DNA of 64,000 bases from positions 55,013,872 to 55,077,871 of the forward strand of contig CM046301.1 of assembly GCA_025267735.1 (NCBI GenBank), written 5' to 3'. The translations under genes and the position numbers were made by a program. How positions within the stretch are numbered: position 1 is the first letter of the stretch; every line of letters begins with the position of its first letter. Positions 1 through 14,952 of this stretch are shown here, one piece after another. This DNA is from Mactra quadrangularis. Its lineage: Eukaryota; Mollusca; Bivalvia; Venerida; Mactridae. The notes below the pieces were generated by a model, which did not search any database, was not told where the DNA came from, and saw nothing but the letters and a program-made list of their open reading frames with translations.

Positions 1-3000
1 ACAATTAATCGTCCCCAGCACTTTATATATAGAATATAAAATGCATGAACATCTCTACCTTCATCATTATCTACCATTGCCGTCCACTGAGAAATTAGCC
101 TCCCACATAAATCAACTAATTGAATCGTTACTAGAGAAAATAATTAATGAAACTAGTAGATTAATGGAAATATTTTGTCTGCTGCATTAACCATTTTTTT
201 AATTAATCACCAAACTAATATATTTTTTCGTATAATTCGCATACCAATTAGTTTCATTATATTTCTATTGCGTTACTGTCTGGCAGAGACTCCATGTAAT
301 TCGCTTGTTAGACGATATCATTACAAAATGAAATATTCCCAATGGCCACACACTAGAGAAAGGAATAAAAGATTATGAGATTTAGTACTGACCGATTCTC
401 CCTATATGCTAAGATGACTTCAGCATTAGGCGTATGGCTGTTTTATGTGCATTCGGACGGTCGTAACTTGAACCTAATGCCCCACAAAATAATATCCAGG
501 GCCATTAAGTGAAGACAATCATTGAAATCCGTCTGAATCTTTTTTATCATATTTATCTAAATCAGTGTCACATAAACGTATTGTATCACAATTATTTAAA
601 GCAAATATGACATATAAATTATGTATTATTATGATTATTTTGAGATTTATATATATTTCATGAAATGAAATATCTGAAAAAATAATATTTTCAATTGTGT
701 TATTTTTTTCTTCAAAAGATTATAATGTGATTTTGATGTTGTCTTCAGAATTTTGTTATTCACTTCACAGTGTTTATGTCAAAGTTATTCATGGAAAAAC
801 ATTCAACTGACATCGTTAAAATAATTATGAAAAGTTTTTTGGGGGTAATTTAATATAGGAAAGTCTGAATAAAAAGTGACATAAAATGAGACAGCGTGAT
901 AACTTGCTTTTATCAGAAATAGTATTGTCTCAATGATATCAGTTATTTCTTCGAAAGGAGTTAAACCTTTTATGAATAAATGTTTTGCTGATTAAATGTT
1001 CGTTTTTCATTCACAAATAATTGAAATTTAGTGCTTTTCAATAAATACCCCTGGTTGCAATAGCATCAAGCGATCGGAAAAAAAGGTTAAATAGTGTGAC
1101 TCAAACAATCGAACTAGAAAACAGCAGCAATAATAATGTCTGTGAGTCATGCAATGAAACAAATACTTGTAACATCTTTAAAATGAAGTAATCAATTTTC
1201 AAAACAAAGACATTTGTTTTAAAAGGAAGAAATGATATTAATATCAAAATCGTGTGGTTGCTGTTGCAGTTTTACAACATGAGTAAATTGCATTTAATGC
1301 AATTTGGAAAACAAACGCCTGTTAACTTCATTATTTGGTAATAACGATTACAAAATGTTATCTTAAATAAGACCAAAAATTTCAGCAGAGGCATCAATTT
1401 GATATCCTTCATTATCACAGGAATACAACTAAGATAAATATGGTTTTTAAAAACATGATACAGCGTTAGAAATATATTATGTTTACAGTTAGTAAATCAT
1501 ACGATAAACTGTTTATTTGTGTTATTTAAGCTCCCTTAATTGATTGAATAATTGCGTGTAATTGCCATAATTGTTGCTAGAACACCATCTCCATATAGAG
1601 CTTTGATCTTCTCAAACTATGTATTGTTTTTATGCTTATTAAATACAAACTTTGGTAAATTTATATTTGATATTCTACAAAACTAGCAAAAACTGTTATG
1701 TCAAATGTCACCAGTCGCTCGAGTTTATAAAATAACAATTTCTTCAAATTGTTTTAGAATAATAAAAGTTCCATTTCAAAGGTACAAGGGAGAAGCAAGT
1801 GCTTTCTACAAAATCATGTGTTTGATTTACGTTCAATGATCCATTAATATTCCGCAAAACCTCTGAGGGTTTTTGTCATATCACTCACATGATGTAATAT
1901 GTCATCGTTTGCTTGTGCCTCTACAATACGTGTTGTTTGGTTCAAACCATCCTAGTTTATGGTGCTAATTTTTTTCAGGAATTGTTTTACACAGACTAAC
2001 GTTTAATTGAATGATTTAAATGGTATTCAATAATATAAAACATCATTTATTCTCACAAAACAAGTTTAAAGCCATTAGAGACATCCTTAAATGATATTTT
2101 ATTTGTTAGTGCTTGTTTTTCTGTGCATCAAATTATATGTATTCAATCAGAATCAACTTTTATTTTAGTTTTTAGAATGTTTATTGATCATCACAGAATG
2201 TGATGTGAAACTGATGTTCAAACTTAACTGTTAATTTTAAAAAAACCTCAATTTCAGCTAGATGTTATAAACATCATGCTGATTGTAATATGGTTGTATA
2301 ATCGTCCAGCCTTCATAGGAAACTTTACGATTATTAGGATAATAATATCAAGTTTTATTTATATATATAATAACCCAACATTATGAGTTAAATAAACAAT
2401 TTATCTAACACAAAGTCATAAAATGAAGGTTCATTAATTCATTTTAATAATTATATAGTTAACCACTAATACATTCTCTTTACTATATTTCCTTTACATT
2501 CACTACGTCAAAAACAATTCTAATTATATGTTGATTTATCAAATCACTGGTCTATATTAGCCTTACAATATTCAAAGTGCATGTTCTAATACAAATATTT
2601 CAGAAGATTTGAACTTTATGCACACATTTGAAAAAAACTTCCGAAACAACGTTGATTGACATCCTCGCAAAAAGAAAATTAACGAATATCTTATATCAAC
2701 CCTAATCTGTAGTTAGAGATAACGATAAAAATATTGACAAACATGCGGCTTGTTTAATAGAGAACCAAATACAGTTTGTTAGATTCGGGTTTGAAGTGAA
2801 AACAATAATAGTGATCGTAATGTATAGGTCTTGGGTCCTACAGGTGAAAATAATATGTTCAAGTCGTTAACCTTGATAGTGCAGGTTAAAACAATTGTAA
2901 ATGAACCCACATTTTTCTTATTTTTACGATTGATATTTATTACTGCATTATGTTGCGATTCCAGTAGTTTATCTCCACAGACAATTTTTGACGTCAATAA

Positions 3001-5862
3001 CTAACTTTGCCCGTAAAAATGTCGAATTTTCTATTTTTAATTTATTGAAATGTAGAGGCCCCTGGTTATATTAATGAGTTTTTAGGGATTGACGTATCGT
3101 TTTTATTATTACGCCTCTTAATATCATATCATTGGCCCTATAGAGTCGATCTTACACTTTTTCTTAAAATTTAATCTGTCTGTAGAAAAGTTTCAGACAT
3201 AATAATTTCAACGTAATTCACCCACACAACTTGTATTTGGCACAGTTCATAAATTGTCTACATCTGTTTCTAATGGGTTTAGTGTTCAGACAATTTTGCT
3301 GTTTGGGTATAGCGAAAAAGTGTATATGCAAACTAAGTTTCTTTTTTTGTCTTCACAATATATTCGTAGGGACAATAAAATTAATTAAATTTGACAATTT
3401 CTTAGCTTACACGTTTTTAATGTGATTTATGAAATAGTTAATTAGTCATATGATAACAATGATCTATCTTCATTATATAGAAAATTGTATATCCATTAAA
3501 TACAACTTTTTTAACTTTTTTTACTTTACAATCAACCTGAGGCTGGAACAGCCGTTTATGGCATAAAACATGACAACGGTACTGATATATACACATTACT
3601 ATTATAAATATACATTGGAATACACACTTAATCAAACCAAATTTTCTTCATTATTGAACTTGTTAATCTTCCACAATAAGTATCAATCATTCTCTTCTCT
3701 TTACATTCAATTATCAAACAAAGTGAGAGGATAAGATCAAATAGTGAGTTAAGTGATACGGATATGTAGATTTTTTAAATATCGTATCTAAAGGTCTGTC
3801 AAATATTTTTGATTACTCTCGAGTTTATTTATGTAGATCTTATATATGTTTATGGTTAATGACATGACTCGCTCTAAGACAATCATATTGAACATGAATA
3901 TTTTATTGTCAATAAACATGTAATGAAATAGTCAAGTATGGCATTACTTAGCATAAAAGCAATTTATAAAAATTGGACGAAAATGACCAAACATCAAAAC
4001 CTTTAGTAAATGGAATTGGATTTATTGTAAGGTATTTATAATCGAGCAAGCGTATGTTTTCATGATATTACTTGCCATTTGCTGAGATTACGCCAAAGAA
4101 TGATTGACACTGTAAGTTCACAACCTATTTCATCCCAAGTTAATTCAGACATCTCTTCTGTCAATGGCCTGACGTTTGATGTTCACAGCGATGCCGTATT
4201 GATTAACGTTTATAAAAGACTGTCTGGGAGTTAGAGATTTGTCTATACTACGTGAAGACCTGAATATGAATATCATTGTCATATCAGATTAAACAGAATG
4301 TCACTTGCCTTAAATAAACCATTTTAATTTGTATAAGCCGTATTTTGATACAGACATAGACAAGAGATTGGTTGGCTAAATTAATACTGGTTCGTTGAAC
4401 GCTATGTGGTTTCAAAGAACACAAGAATGTGTGACTATAAACCTAATGTTTTATATAGGTATATTTTGAGTTAACTTATGCAAATATGATTGTCGTTGTA
4501 AATAAACTTGCCTCTCTGATACTAATAAAATGCAGTAGTTAAAATGAAAGGTTAATTAATTTGAGCCTATTTATTTAATTTCATGCATGCTTCGATTTAA
4601 AATTAAAAAAAAAATATTTTCAATCTAATGACATTATTATACCTATCATGACATTAGTATACTTATCTATGTGTTACTGACGACATAGGCTATAAAGGAA
4701 TGGCTGTTTCTATACTTAACGCGGTTTTAACAACATATAATGGTCGTTAAATTAGCTCACACATTTGTCTCTGTTAATCTTTAAATAATATAAAAACATA
4801 ATTGAAAAGATAGCTAAACCTTACTTAAATAAAACATCCTAATGTAAAATAGTGTACTTTTAATAAATCCAACTACGGCATTGTACCATTTGTAAAGAAT
4901 GTATGTCACTTTTTGTCAGGATCTTTAAACAAAATCATGTTAAGATGAGTTCCTTCATATTCCATATCAATTGGTTTTGTTTCAAACACTGAACCACTCG
5001 TAATTACCAAAATTCTGTTGAATAATTTTCCTCTTGCAGTGTGTTGGCATCACATATTATTGTAAAAAGGCAATCAAAAACATTAAGTTTCTCTGTTGTT
5101 AAATGGATTGACATAAAACCTAGAAAATGTCTCATCTTCTTTGTGGGTTCATCGTTATGAAAATAGATCTATTCAGTGTATGTACGTTTTCACTTTGTAA
5201 TAGACGGGAGCATATGTCTTACTTTTTTCACACAAACTGCGACCACTAAAACGACAAGTTCGTCCCATAGGAACGTTAATTAAATATATGATAGTATTAT
5301 GGACAACATAATCACTTTCTTTTCTCTTAAATGACCCAGTTGTTCAAATTGAGTTAGAAAATAACTACAATAATACTCACATCCTAGATTTTAGTTTCCA
5401 ATTATGATACTAAAATGAAGATGATAATGGAAATATTGAAGACTCTAATGATGGTTCACACTATGTATTGTAGGAAAACAAGTCCTCAACGGGTATTTTA
5501 GGGAACCGTTCAGAATTCTATGATACCTAAACCACAAAGTATTTTATCCTAATTGCTATTTAGTCAATGTTACTATTATTATATAGTCTGGCCGAATTAA
5601 ATGTAATATTATATGGCGGGAGGTAATGAACTAGGCATAGTACAGTCGTACGAATTTCCGTTGCCTATTATGATATTGTTTAATTATGTCTGTAAGTCAT
5701 AAAATTGTAAGATTTCAGGAAACAATTATGATAGCTGAAATATTTGCTTTAAATACAGAACAGTTCCAAATGATTAAAAACAAGAACCTACTTGAATAGA
5801 TCAAATAAACAAAAATGTGAACTAAACGAGAACAATATATGCTGGTTGAAGTCCCAACCAGG
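1..5862. other. AT-rich noncoding stretch
   Basis: I see no gene in this stretch. Stops are dense in all six frames, the few frames of 60-72 codons have no recognisable domain, and no tRNA, rRNA or SINE boxes were found. Only short hairpins occur, for example CATTAGG and CCTAATG about 45 bases apart near 423-479. It could be intronic or intergenic; the sequence does not say which. Confidence 0.6.
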
Positions 5863-6028
5863 TTAACACGTACCATGCACCCCCTCAGTCTCCGTCAACC
5901 CCATGTTAGAGTTGATTTCTTTAAGTTTGCCTTCTTTCCCCATACCACAGAAAAGATTTTCCCATCATGTAGTAACCCTATCTGATCTTGACCAATTCAA
6001 GCAGGCAGTGGCCAAACTCCAATACTAG
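5863..6028 (+). pseudogene. LINE reverse-transcriptase ORF, C-terminal end (decayed)
   Basis: The translation matches the C-terminal tail typical of CR1/L2/Jockey-group non-LTR retrotransposon ORF2. Frame one reads ...HPLSLRQPHVRVDFF followed by KFAFFPHTTEKIF, resembling the usual R-x-R-x-D-[YF]-x-K-x-S-F-F-P-x-T-x-x-x-W block. A +1 frameshift near 5980 is needed to reach the final block SDLDQFKQAVAKLQY and its TAG stop at 6026-6028. The tryptophan normally found after FFPRT is missing. The frameshift and the lost residue make it inactive. Only about 55 residues remain, so the copy is heavily 5'-truncated. In a live element this protein would reverse-transcribe its own RNA at a nicked chromosomal target. 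The family is assigned from motif memory and the clade is uncertain. Confidence 0.6.
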
Positions 6029-6265
6029 GCAAAGCAATTGATTTTATCTTTTAGTTGTTTCTTTTATTTATCTTTTACTATTTAACATTTAACTGTTTCA
6101 TTCTACAAGTATGTTTTTCTGTCTCAGAGAGAACTTTCTTCCAGTTTTATTTTAGTTTTATCTTTTACTTTTATCTTTTATTTTTATCTTTGCTAATCAC
6201 CGTCGTGACCTGCCCATAATACTCGTGAGAGGTGTGTGGCAGTGCTATGAGATAGATAGATAGAT
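6029..6265 (+). mobile_element. 3' UTR and GATA tail of the LINE at 5863
   Basis: The T-rich stretch after the ORF remnant repeats TTTATCTTTTA-like words and ends in GATAGATAGATAGAT at 6251-6265. A simple-repeat 3' end is normal for CR1/L2-type LINEs, so I read this as the 3' UTR and terminal tail of the same insertion. I could not identify a target-site duplication. Confidence 0.5.
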
Positions 6266-8276
6266 TGCATTCCTTTTGTAATTACATTGTCTTTATTCGT
6301 ACAAACAGTATAAGCAAAGTGTGTTTTTTATCTATGGCAAATACTACTTGTGAAATTCTAAAATAGTCCCAGGTTAAAAATAATAAAACAAATATTAAAT
6401 AATTTGAGAGATAACGTAGAAAGATATTATTTTTTTCTCACGTTTTAGTTAAATATTTAGGTTTTCGACTGATGGCGCAATAGTTATATATAAAATCCTG
6501 ACAATTGACTTCACTTACATAAAAGTATATACATAGCAGGTGGTGTGATATGGTATGCTTTATGTACAATGTAAAGCTGTCAGAATAAAATTATTGCAAT
6601 AATTTTTTTAGCGCCCATCTCTTAGATTGAAATCAAAAATTATGTATCGTTGTTGTGAGCTGCTTACAATGTAAAACAATTTCTTGCAAATAGATTGGCC
6701 AATGATATATATACATTAGATAATGTTAGTAAATGTAATACGAAATGTTTTACGCTGTTCATTAGGTTACAATTTTAGGGATACCCGGTGTATTGTTTTG
6801 TTACCTCGTGAGTGTTTGTACCTCATAATTAGCAAGTTTAGTACATAAATACTGAAGTGAAAAATCAGGGATTACTGCTTTGTTTCTGCGAAGATACAAA
6901 TGTATAATGTATTGCCAGTTTTGAAATAAATGAGATGTATACAAGTCCAAATTTTCTTCATTAGCGTTGACATAAACTATAAACAACAAATGGATTAGAA
7001 TAATTACAAAACAGTCGACCTATTAAACATAAACGATATACCTTGTACATCTTAAACGTTCTTGTTTCTTTAACAATATTGTTTGGTGCCCCACAATGAA
7101 AAATCAGTCGGTCATGGTGGAGTTTTACGAGTTACACTCTTGTACTTTTGCTGTTGGGATACATTTAAACAGAAACATCTACAACTATAAACCGACGGCG
7201 AATATTCAGTCTAAGAATAAACGAGACACAATGCTTTAAGAGATTATTAATCATTAAGTGACCTCCACAAATACATTTGATAATTGATACGATGACACGG
7301 TGGATAAACCCCTTAGAGAACGACTGGGTGGAATATATGTTGGTATTGTTAGGATAGTATTGTCACGTATAACTCATATTGCATACATACATATTGCAAG
7401 CACTCATATTTAATGCTTTAGCATACCACTATCAGTTTGTTTCATCAGTATTGCTATTCATTTTTTTTCTAAATAGGATGCACATCGTTTTCTCTCTCAT
7501 TTCCGTGCAAACGTTAATTGATGTAAAACATTGCTCTATGCAAGTTCACAAAGTGCAAAATACAATAAATGAATGAAATATTTGCAATTATCTGATCACG
7601 CAAGTTGTCATGTTATTTGGGGGTCGACACACATTTGAGAATTGCACTGTGTAGAAATTGCTGGGGAAATTGTGTTTAAGTATAAACCTCGTTCTATAGC
7701 AACGATTCATGCATGCAAGGAAACATTGGAAAATAAATTTTAAACAATTAGACTTTGTACATCAATACGTAAATACACGAGTGTGCCTAATTGTAGGATA
7801 AATATGGCAACTTTAAACCATGAATCAATAAATTCAAATTAATAGCTTTTGGTTCCTAAAATGATAATGTTTCATTGCCTAATAATGCAGCACGAACTAG
7901 TCATTAAAATAATATTACATATGATTTTAAAGAAAACAGGTATAAAATTTCCCCAGTGAATGATCAGTATAATAATCTATTCTATCAATTCTATTGAAGT
8001 GTTCTAATTACGTAAATTATCAATTATAATGATATACGCCAGTAAACGAAATAAAATGATTTGTGTTCTATTTTCACCAAAATGGATATTCATTCATGCA
8101 TTGGGTTGCATGATTTTAAACACGATTATGCATACGCAGAACCGATACATTTGCTTCCACTATCGTAAGTACATATTCAATTTCTAAGACTCAAATACAT
8201 GAATACAAAGTATAATAAAAAATATTCCATATTTATGTAGTCCCATGAAAACTGTATGTAAAGGACATGGCCACTC
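6266..8276. other. AT-rich noncoding, possible old relative of the tandem unit
   Basis: No gene is supported. Around 6300-6480 the sequence can be aligned by eye with about 9330-9500 in the tandem unit; a shared word is AATAAAACAAATATT. This may be an ancient diverged copy of part of that unit. I could not extend the match with confidence beyond about 200 bases. Confidence 0.4.
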
Positions 8277-11200
8277 ACAGTTAAGCTATCAAAATGCAAG
8301 ACATAATCTATAGACACATCCGCGACGTCACTGCTTACGTCAGTAAAAATATCCACTTTTATTTATATTTCTGTACACATTTCTATACATTATCACTATA
8401 TTCATTTACGGAACAAGTAGAAGTTGAAACCGATTAGTTACAATATATGTTTATCTTTATAGAGTTAGGTCATGAAATATTGTTTACCATGATTCTCTCA
8501 CTTACTTCTTTATCATCTAGGTTTTCTGTCTCTTAATACAAAAGCATGTCGTTGAACGGAGCAATTTAGCGTTGTTTGCTATCACCAAGAAATACATTTA
8601 CATATTATTGAAACTTAAGATCCTACATTCAATCCCATTAGAAGATATGCAACTCAGCATCCTATAAAAGCCATCGCACGTATGGCAGACATTGTCGTGT
8701 CCATCGCTTGCTTGTCATATGATAAGATTCACCTTAACTTAATACTACAACCATCCGTTTGTGTTGTTAATGTCTCCAACGAATATGCTTATATATCCCT
8801 ACATATCTCGGGCTCAATATTTATCAAAACTAATCGAATGTATTAGGTTATGGCACAATATAACCATTTCTATAAATGAAATAATGATATGAACACTCAT
8901 ATGTTACAGCGGGACAGATGCTACGGTGCTTTCTTACATGTAGCAAAAGAATTTGATGAACATAACTATTAAATACGAAGACAACGCATTATTGATTTTT
9001 TCTCAAATAATAAGTATTAATTGCACGATTCGAATAAAAAATCAAGTTGACAAAACTTATTAAATCATGTATGGACATGATAAGTAACATTTTAACTTCA
9101 ATTTGCTAATTTTATTACGTAGTGCAAATTGTTTAATACTTTATATTGTAGCACATGCCAAATGTTTTAACCACGGTTTGATTATATTTGTAAAAGCATG
9201 TCAATCGCTGGCATTAATATGTGGACAATATGTGTGTGATAATGAATTTAGTCATACGCTTACAGCAACAACAATATGTCGCTTTTTTCAATTTTATTAC
9301 TACATGATCTTAACTCGGTTCACAAATGTGAAAGTGCTTCTTTTCTAAACAAATATTATTTGTGTCAACTATAATGTCATGTAAAGTTCTAAAATTTCCC
9401 CACGAGGGCAATAAAACAAATATTTAATGATTTATAGGACAGCATAATGAACGTGATAACAGATTGTTCTAATGTTTCAACTTTATTTAACTATCGACTA
9501 ATGGAAGTATTGTAGGCCTCCTACGTAACAGCATGGCAACTTATGGATAAAGTCATTAAACATATAACAACGTAGTGTAAATCATAGATTGATAAGTAAC
9601 GCTTCAATTGTGGAATTGTGACCACATGTATGTGCAACGTCTGAACGTTTCTGATTTCTGGAAAGTTCCATGTTTTTATGTATACACACGATAGTCAGAT
9701 TGTATTTATTTACGAGTTTTAAGGGGCAAACCAACACATTATTAGTTACATGTAACCATTGTGTGTTACTTTATTAGTTGCAGCAAGTAAATACGAAGAC
9801 AACTTGGTTTTTTTTGTAAAAACGAGGTTTAAACTTGCAAAAAGTTGAATTAAGTTATACCTCAACCAATGATCTAGTTTAAGTCTTCAAAGCTCGTGCC
9901 TACATTGTATGACAAATGACAAAACATCGACAACGGCAAGCAATTACCTAAATAACAATTATTATCGAATGCATCAATTGATAAAACCTTCCGATGATGA
10001 ATGCATGTTAAATGCAGCATAGATGAGATTTCCATTAATTGCTTGTCCAGTAAATTATTTTCTCCAATAAAGATTCAATTAGTTAATCTCCAGAGAGTAG
10101 TCTAGGTCGCCTGAAGAGGCATATTTTGGATAGAAATGACCTGTGTTGTACATGCTAACTGCACACCAACGGACGGGGCGCATACAATTTACCTTGGTAA
10201 ATATTAGTAGAGGTTAAAAGCTATGTTTTGTCATTTGATGTTTTATGTTATGTTTTGTGTATTGCAATTTATGCACAATAAATAGAAACTTACTTTGTTC
10301 TAAATCGAAAATGCATATCTGATCCTTTCCTATTACATTTCCCTAAATTTACGCTATTTCTGACATACACTGTGCTTTTAGCTTGCGAATAAGCAACCAT
10401 CATGTACAGTTCAAATAACATTCCGTTGACATTTAAAGGATAGTATTACATTATGGCGAATCATAAATTGGATTGGACAAATATGTTGTAATCATAAACG
10501 TACTATTTCCGAATCTTCGAACATTAAGTTGTTTTAGAAACAGTTGAAGCAACTAAGTTTAATGAATATTCATATTGAGACTGAAAGTTTGATGATAATA
10601 GACAGTGTTATACTGGCATGTATTGTTTAACAGATGCTTCTGCATTGTTCAATGAATTAATACAGTTTATTTATACTTCTCGGTTTAAGACATTGTGGTT
10701 TTTACGTTGGCTTACTTATTCAACCATACATTTAGTTATTAAATTCCAAGAAAGGAAAGTAGCCAACTTAGATACTTGATACTATGGAAGTACATATTTG
10801 TATATATAATTAATTAAAATAAATGGTAGAGAACCTTAAAAATGTTGTGGAAACTTAAGATCGATTTTCAGTCAAATCACAAGATGATTCTTATTCCAAC
10901 ATGCATGCTATTTAGTTATCACAACACGAATATCTTTTACCGTCGATTTACGCTTTAGTTGTATTCTTTTTCCAATGACAGTGTTCTGTATACAATGAAC
11001 ACCTTGAAATAGAGTTTCATCTAATTTACAATAATCATTTATACTATTATGCTACATTTATGGTTCAATGAACGCCGAAAATTTAAGTAAATAAGACTTC
11101 CCATATATTGTTCCATATGTTAATCATATTTCAGAAAGGAGAAACGGAATGATAATGTTATTCTAAAATGTGTCTAACAGTTTGACAGACAATAAACCTG

Positions 11201-14012
11201 AAAACTGTCAAACAGGATTTATGTGGGTTAAGGTTATGACACATATCTGTAATTGATGTCCTTTTGTACTGATATGTTCAAAACTTTTTGCAATTAACTA
11301 AGCTATGATTATAAAATTATGTCAGCTATTTCGCTAATTGAGTCACTTTAAACGAATATTTTTCCCAAAGGAGCATTATATCAAGTATATTACAACACAA
11401 GGGAACTAATAGTGACACAATTTGGTCCAACACATGATAAAGCCTGACTTAATTGAATTAAATAAACACCATCAATATATATTTTTATTTATACTATTCT
11501 ACTAAAATGTACAAATAAATTGCTTAAGCACAATGGTTAAGCCTTACTTGGTAATACTGTAAATAAAATTATATTCCCAACTGAGTTTGAATGGGAAATT
11601 TATTTTTTCAAGGCGCTCTAGTTGATATCTCTGTGGAATAAATAAAAGTAAAAACATGTTTATATAATTCAATGATGACGCACTGTTTAATTATTACATT
11701 GAATCAATCTTTCCTTATCATGTTTATAGCGTGTTTATGCCTGATTAACAACGACACAACGAGTCTTCGTCAGAAACCATGCTTTATGGAATATATTAGA
11801 CTGTTTTAACTTGCTTCACATACTGACAATTCTTATTTTAAATATTGGATTTGATGATTGTTTGGTTTGGATTGTACAGAGTGTTTTTTTTTTAAATTAT
11901 TTTTGCAGTTCTTCACTATTGTCGGCAAAGATTACCTACATCATTTCCCTTGATTCTTTTCTGGTAAATGAATGATTTCATCAAATTGAATCAAACAATT
12001 TTGATCTATATAGAGGATAAATGATGTAGTCCTAGACGTTTTAAAGAAAGGTCAAGATTGTCATCAGGATAAACATCACTGACAACAATAATAGCTCCTC
12101 GTCAATATACACTGTTACAGTATTGTCTGTACTGACTTCTTAATTCTCGAGTGTATTACCCGTCATTAACAGAATGTATTACAGAATTGTTAGCCATTGA
12201 AATATTCTACATCCACGAAGGACGCCATTATTTGCCAGTATTCATTCATCGACAATGATAGTATTGAGACAGATTTTTCTGTTTAGGTTCATGAGATGCT
12301 ACAGACGCTTTTGTATCCTGCAAAGTATTTACATGATCGAGCTGGTTTTTATACAAATCACCGAAATGACTATCAATTTGGTGCAAGAACTTTTACAATG
12401 TCGGTAATTATATGGCATTATTACATAATATAAAGATCTGTAATATTATTTCAGCAATTGTGAGATAAAATGGCTATCAGTTTTTTTTCAGGCAATATGA
12501 ATCACCAAATAATTAAAATGTTAGAAATACTAGCAGTAAATTCCTGTACAGTTTTTAAACAATGTATGGGAGTTTTCATTGATAAAAGTTCTTTAATAAA
12601 AACATATACATTGTACTTACATTTTGGTCAATCATATAACATGAGCAAACCTCTTGCGCAGGTTATTTGGAAAGATAATCATTTGATAATTTGACTAATT
12701 TATATCATTTAGTTATATTATTAATGAGTGTCTGCTGCTATCGTCTTGTTAAAATTCTAACGATGATAAAATGAATTGATTTAGAACGTGCATTATGTCA
12801 TACTTCAATTCAATTTCACTGAAAATGCAATTTGAGATTTTAATCAAAATCAATGTCAATATTAAGCAGTTTGACATTCCATGCATTTTATCAAATTTTA
12901 TTGTGATGAAGTGTTGACGCCAACATCAGCAGGGATTCGTAGCTAATCGAAACTAATTGTTAACGTAGAATGTCTCAGTGCCACTACAAGTTGTGTTGAC
13001 AAGTAATCCAAGTTTTATTCGCACAAAAATCCATTCAGATAATTAAACGTTTATCATAGAATCCATGTTTGAAGTACTTTCTATTTGTATAACTTTAGTA
13101 ATGTACTTGTGTGGACAATTTCCGACTAACTCCGAATGGAATTTAAATTGTTAATCTCGTTTGTGTACTAGTTTTTAATATATTTTCTCAGGTCAGAATG
13201 ATAGCTTTATTCGTCGTATTTAACTAAGGATGGGCTTTCCGTTTAATACAATTTGTCCCAATAAAACTAATTCCATCTTTTCATTCAACTGATATAAAGT
13301 AACAATTTGTTTAACAGTCTGGCACAAAGATAAAACAAGGTATAATACTTTTACCCAGACATTAGCTGTCACATTGAGTACACATAACGGACAAATTTAA
13401 TTAAATTAAATATAGGAGAATACTATGTTTTTTAGAGAAAACAACGACCGACATTCGGTTAAACTTTTCTGATTTACAATTTAATCATCACTGAGTTTCC
13501 AAAGCAATCCCTTTTATTGTATGGAGCGGTTTTTATTGACACTGGTGAAAAACACTTAATTCAGACCGTAAGACATTTGGACAAAGCATATTACTCCGTA
13601 AAAGAAGGCGAGTCACTTAAAACATGCGATATTGACTGAATAAAATATGCATGAAATTGTTAAAATAAATCAATATTATTATAAATACAGTTTTTGTAAA
13701 GTAAGTTTATGAAGATTAGCAATAAAGATCTACAAAGAACTAAAAACCTAAGTTACTTATAGCGAGGGATAATTAGTTGCATTAATTGATTAAAGATATG
13801 CTTATAATTAATACCGTCGTTCTTGTGATTTAAACATAAAAATGTCGTAAACTCACATTATTTTATGAGTTTAAAAGACGATTAAGGCAATTAAATTATT
13901 TCTGTTACCACAAGATTTGTATTACATGATAAACTAAGTATTTTAATTGTGATTATGGCACGAATACATTTAAACAAGGTAGATACTGAAAATACGCAGT
14001 TCAGGCTTTCTT

Positions 14013-14294
14013 TTTTACTAGATTTAACGCCGTATCAACACAATTTAGGTCATTTTACGGCGTCCAGCGCACCTAACCTAGCTTTCCCGGACCATTGTCT
14101 ATAACCAGTACTCACCTACCCTTCCACAGGGCCGGACACTTCTCCATATTATCTAATCAATGGAAGAAAATCGACATTATTGTCAAATTTACATGGAAGG
14201 GTATAACCTCTCCGGGTGGGATTCGAACCAGCACCCCCTGGGGCACGAGATTTCAAATCCCGGGGCGCTACCAACCGCGCTAACGACCCGGGCT
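14013..14294 (-). mobile_element. tRNA-derived SINE (copy in duplication unit 1)
   Basis: On the minus strand the element starts with a tRNA-like head: an A-box-like TTAGCGCGGTTGGTAGCGC near 14264-14282 and a B-box-like GGTTCGAATCC around 14217-14227. A conserved body follows (TCCATTGATTAGATAATATG, then GGCCCTGTGGAAGGGTAGG) and a tail ending ACGGCGTTAAA. It is flanked by direct repeats TTCAGGCTTTCT at 14001-14012 and 14295-14306, a 12-base target-site duplication, which confirms retroposition. Transcription would be by RNA polymerase III from the internal promoter, with mobility supplied by a LINE. Other copies are at 21819, 48910 and 60489. Short frames across it are not genes. Confidence 0.85.
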
Positions 14295-14952
14295 TTCAGG
14301 CTTTCTATAATGATTTAGCAAATCTTTTTAGTAAACATTCTGCACACAAGCATATTTATAAAAGTCATATGATATAACGGTACAATGTATTGTCATTGAC
14401 TGGAACTGTTAGACAAAGACACATTAACCTTAGTTCGACGTGTGTAACTTGAGCATTAAATGTCGTAAAGTTCCGTAAGTCTTGAGAAACCGTAACTTAT
14501 CGAAGTTTAAGGATTACTTATCTATCGTCTCGAGACTTAAAACTTTATTTATTGTGGATAGTTTCAATGAACTTCAAAATAGAAATGTCATCTAAAACAT
14601 CTTTTTCACCACACGAGATGATTTTCATAGTAAACTAAACGTTCACTAGTACAAATTTGGAGTAGTTTATGCAATACGATCTGTGATTAAAACTTACATT
14701 CTGAGAGAAAAAATGAATGGTATTACGTCAGTTTTACCAACTTTATGAGTTTTGTATTTGTGTTCTGTAATTACAGATGTTATTTGTCTGACATTTCATT
14801 TGCAAGTCATGCGACATTCGTTTTCAAATCATTACAGTAATATGATAACGCTGGCTAAATTCCATAGGTACGACTCTCCCGTCACTTGGGACACACATAG
14901 GATAGATCATCCATATATGTTTTATGAGAACATTTGAGGGATAACATATATA

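Noticed and set aside
9103..9348. An 81-codon frame kept intact in both tandem copies (also 16453-16698)
   Set aside because: Only five base differences separate the copies and four change the amino acid. The duplication is too young for intactness to mean selection, and no domain is recognised.
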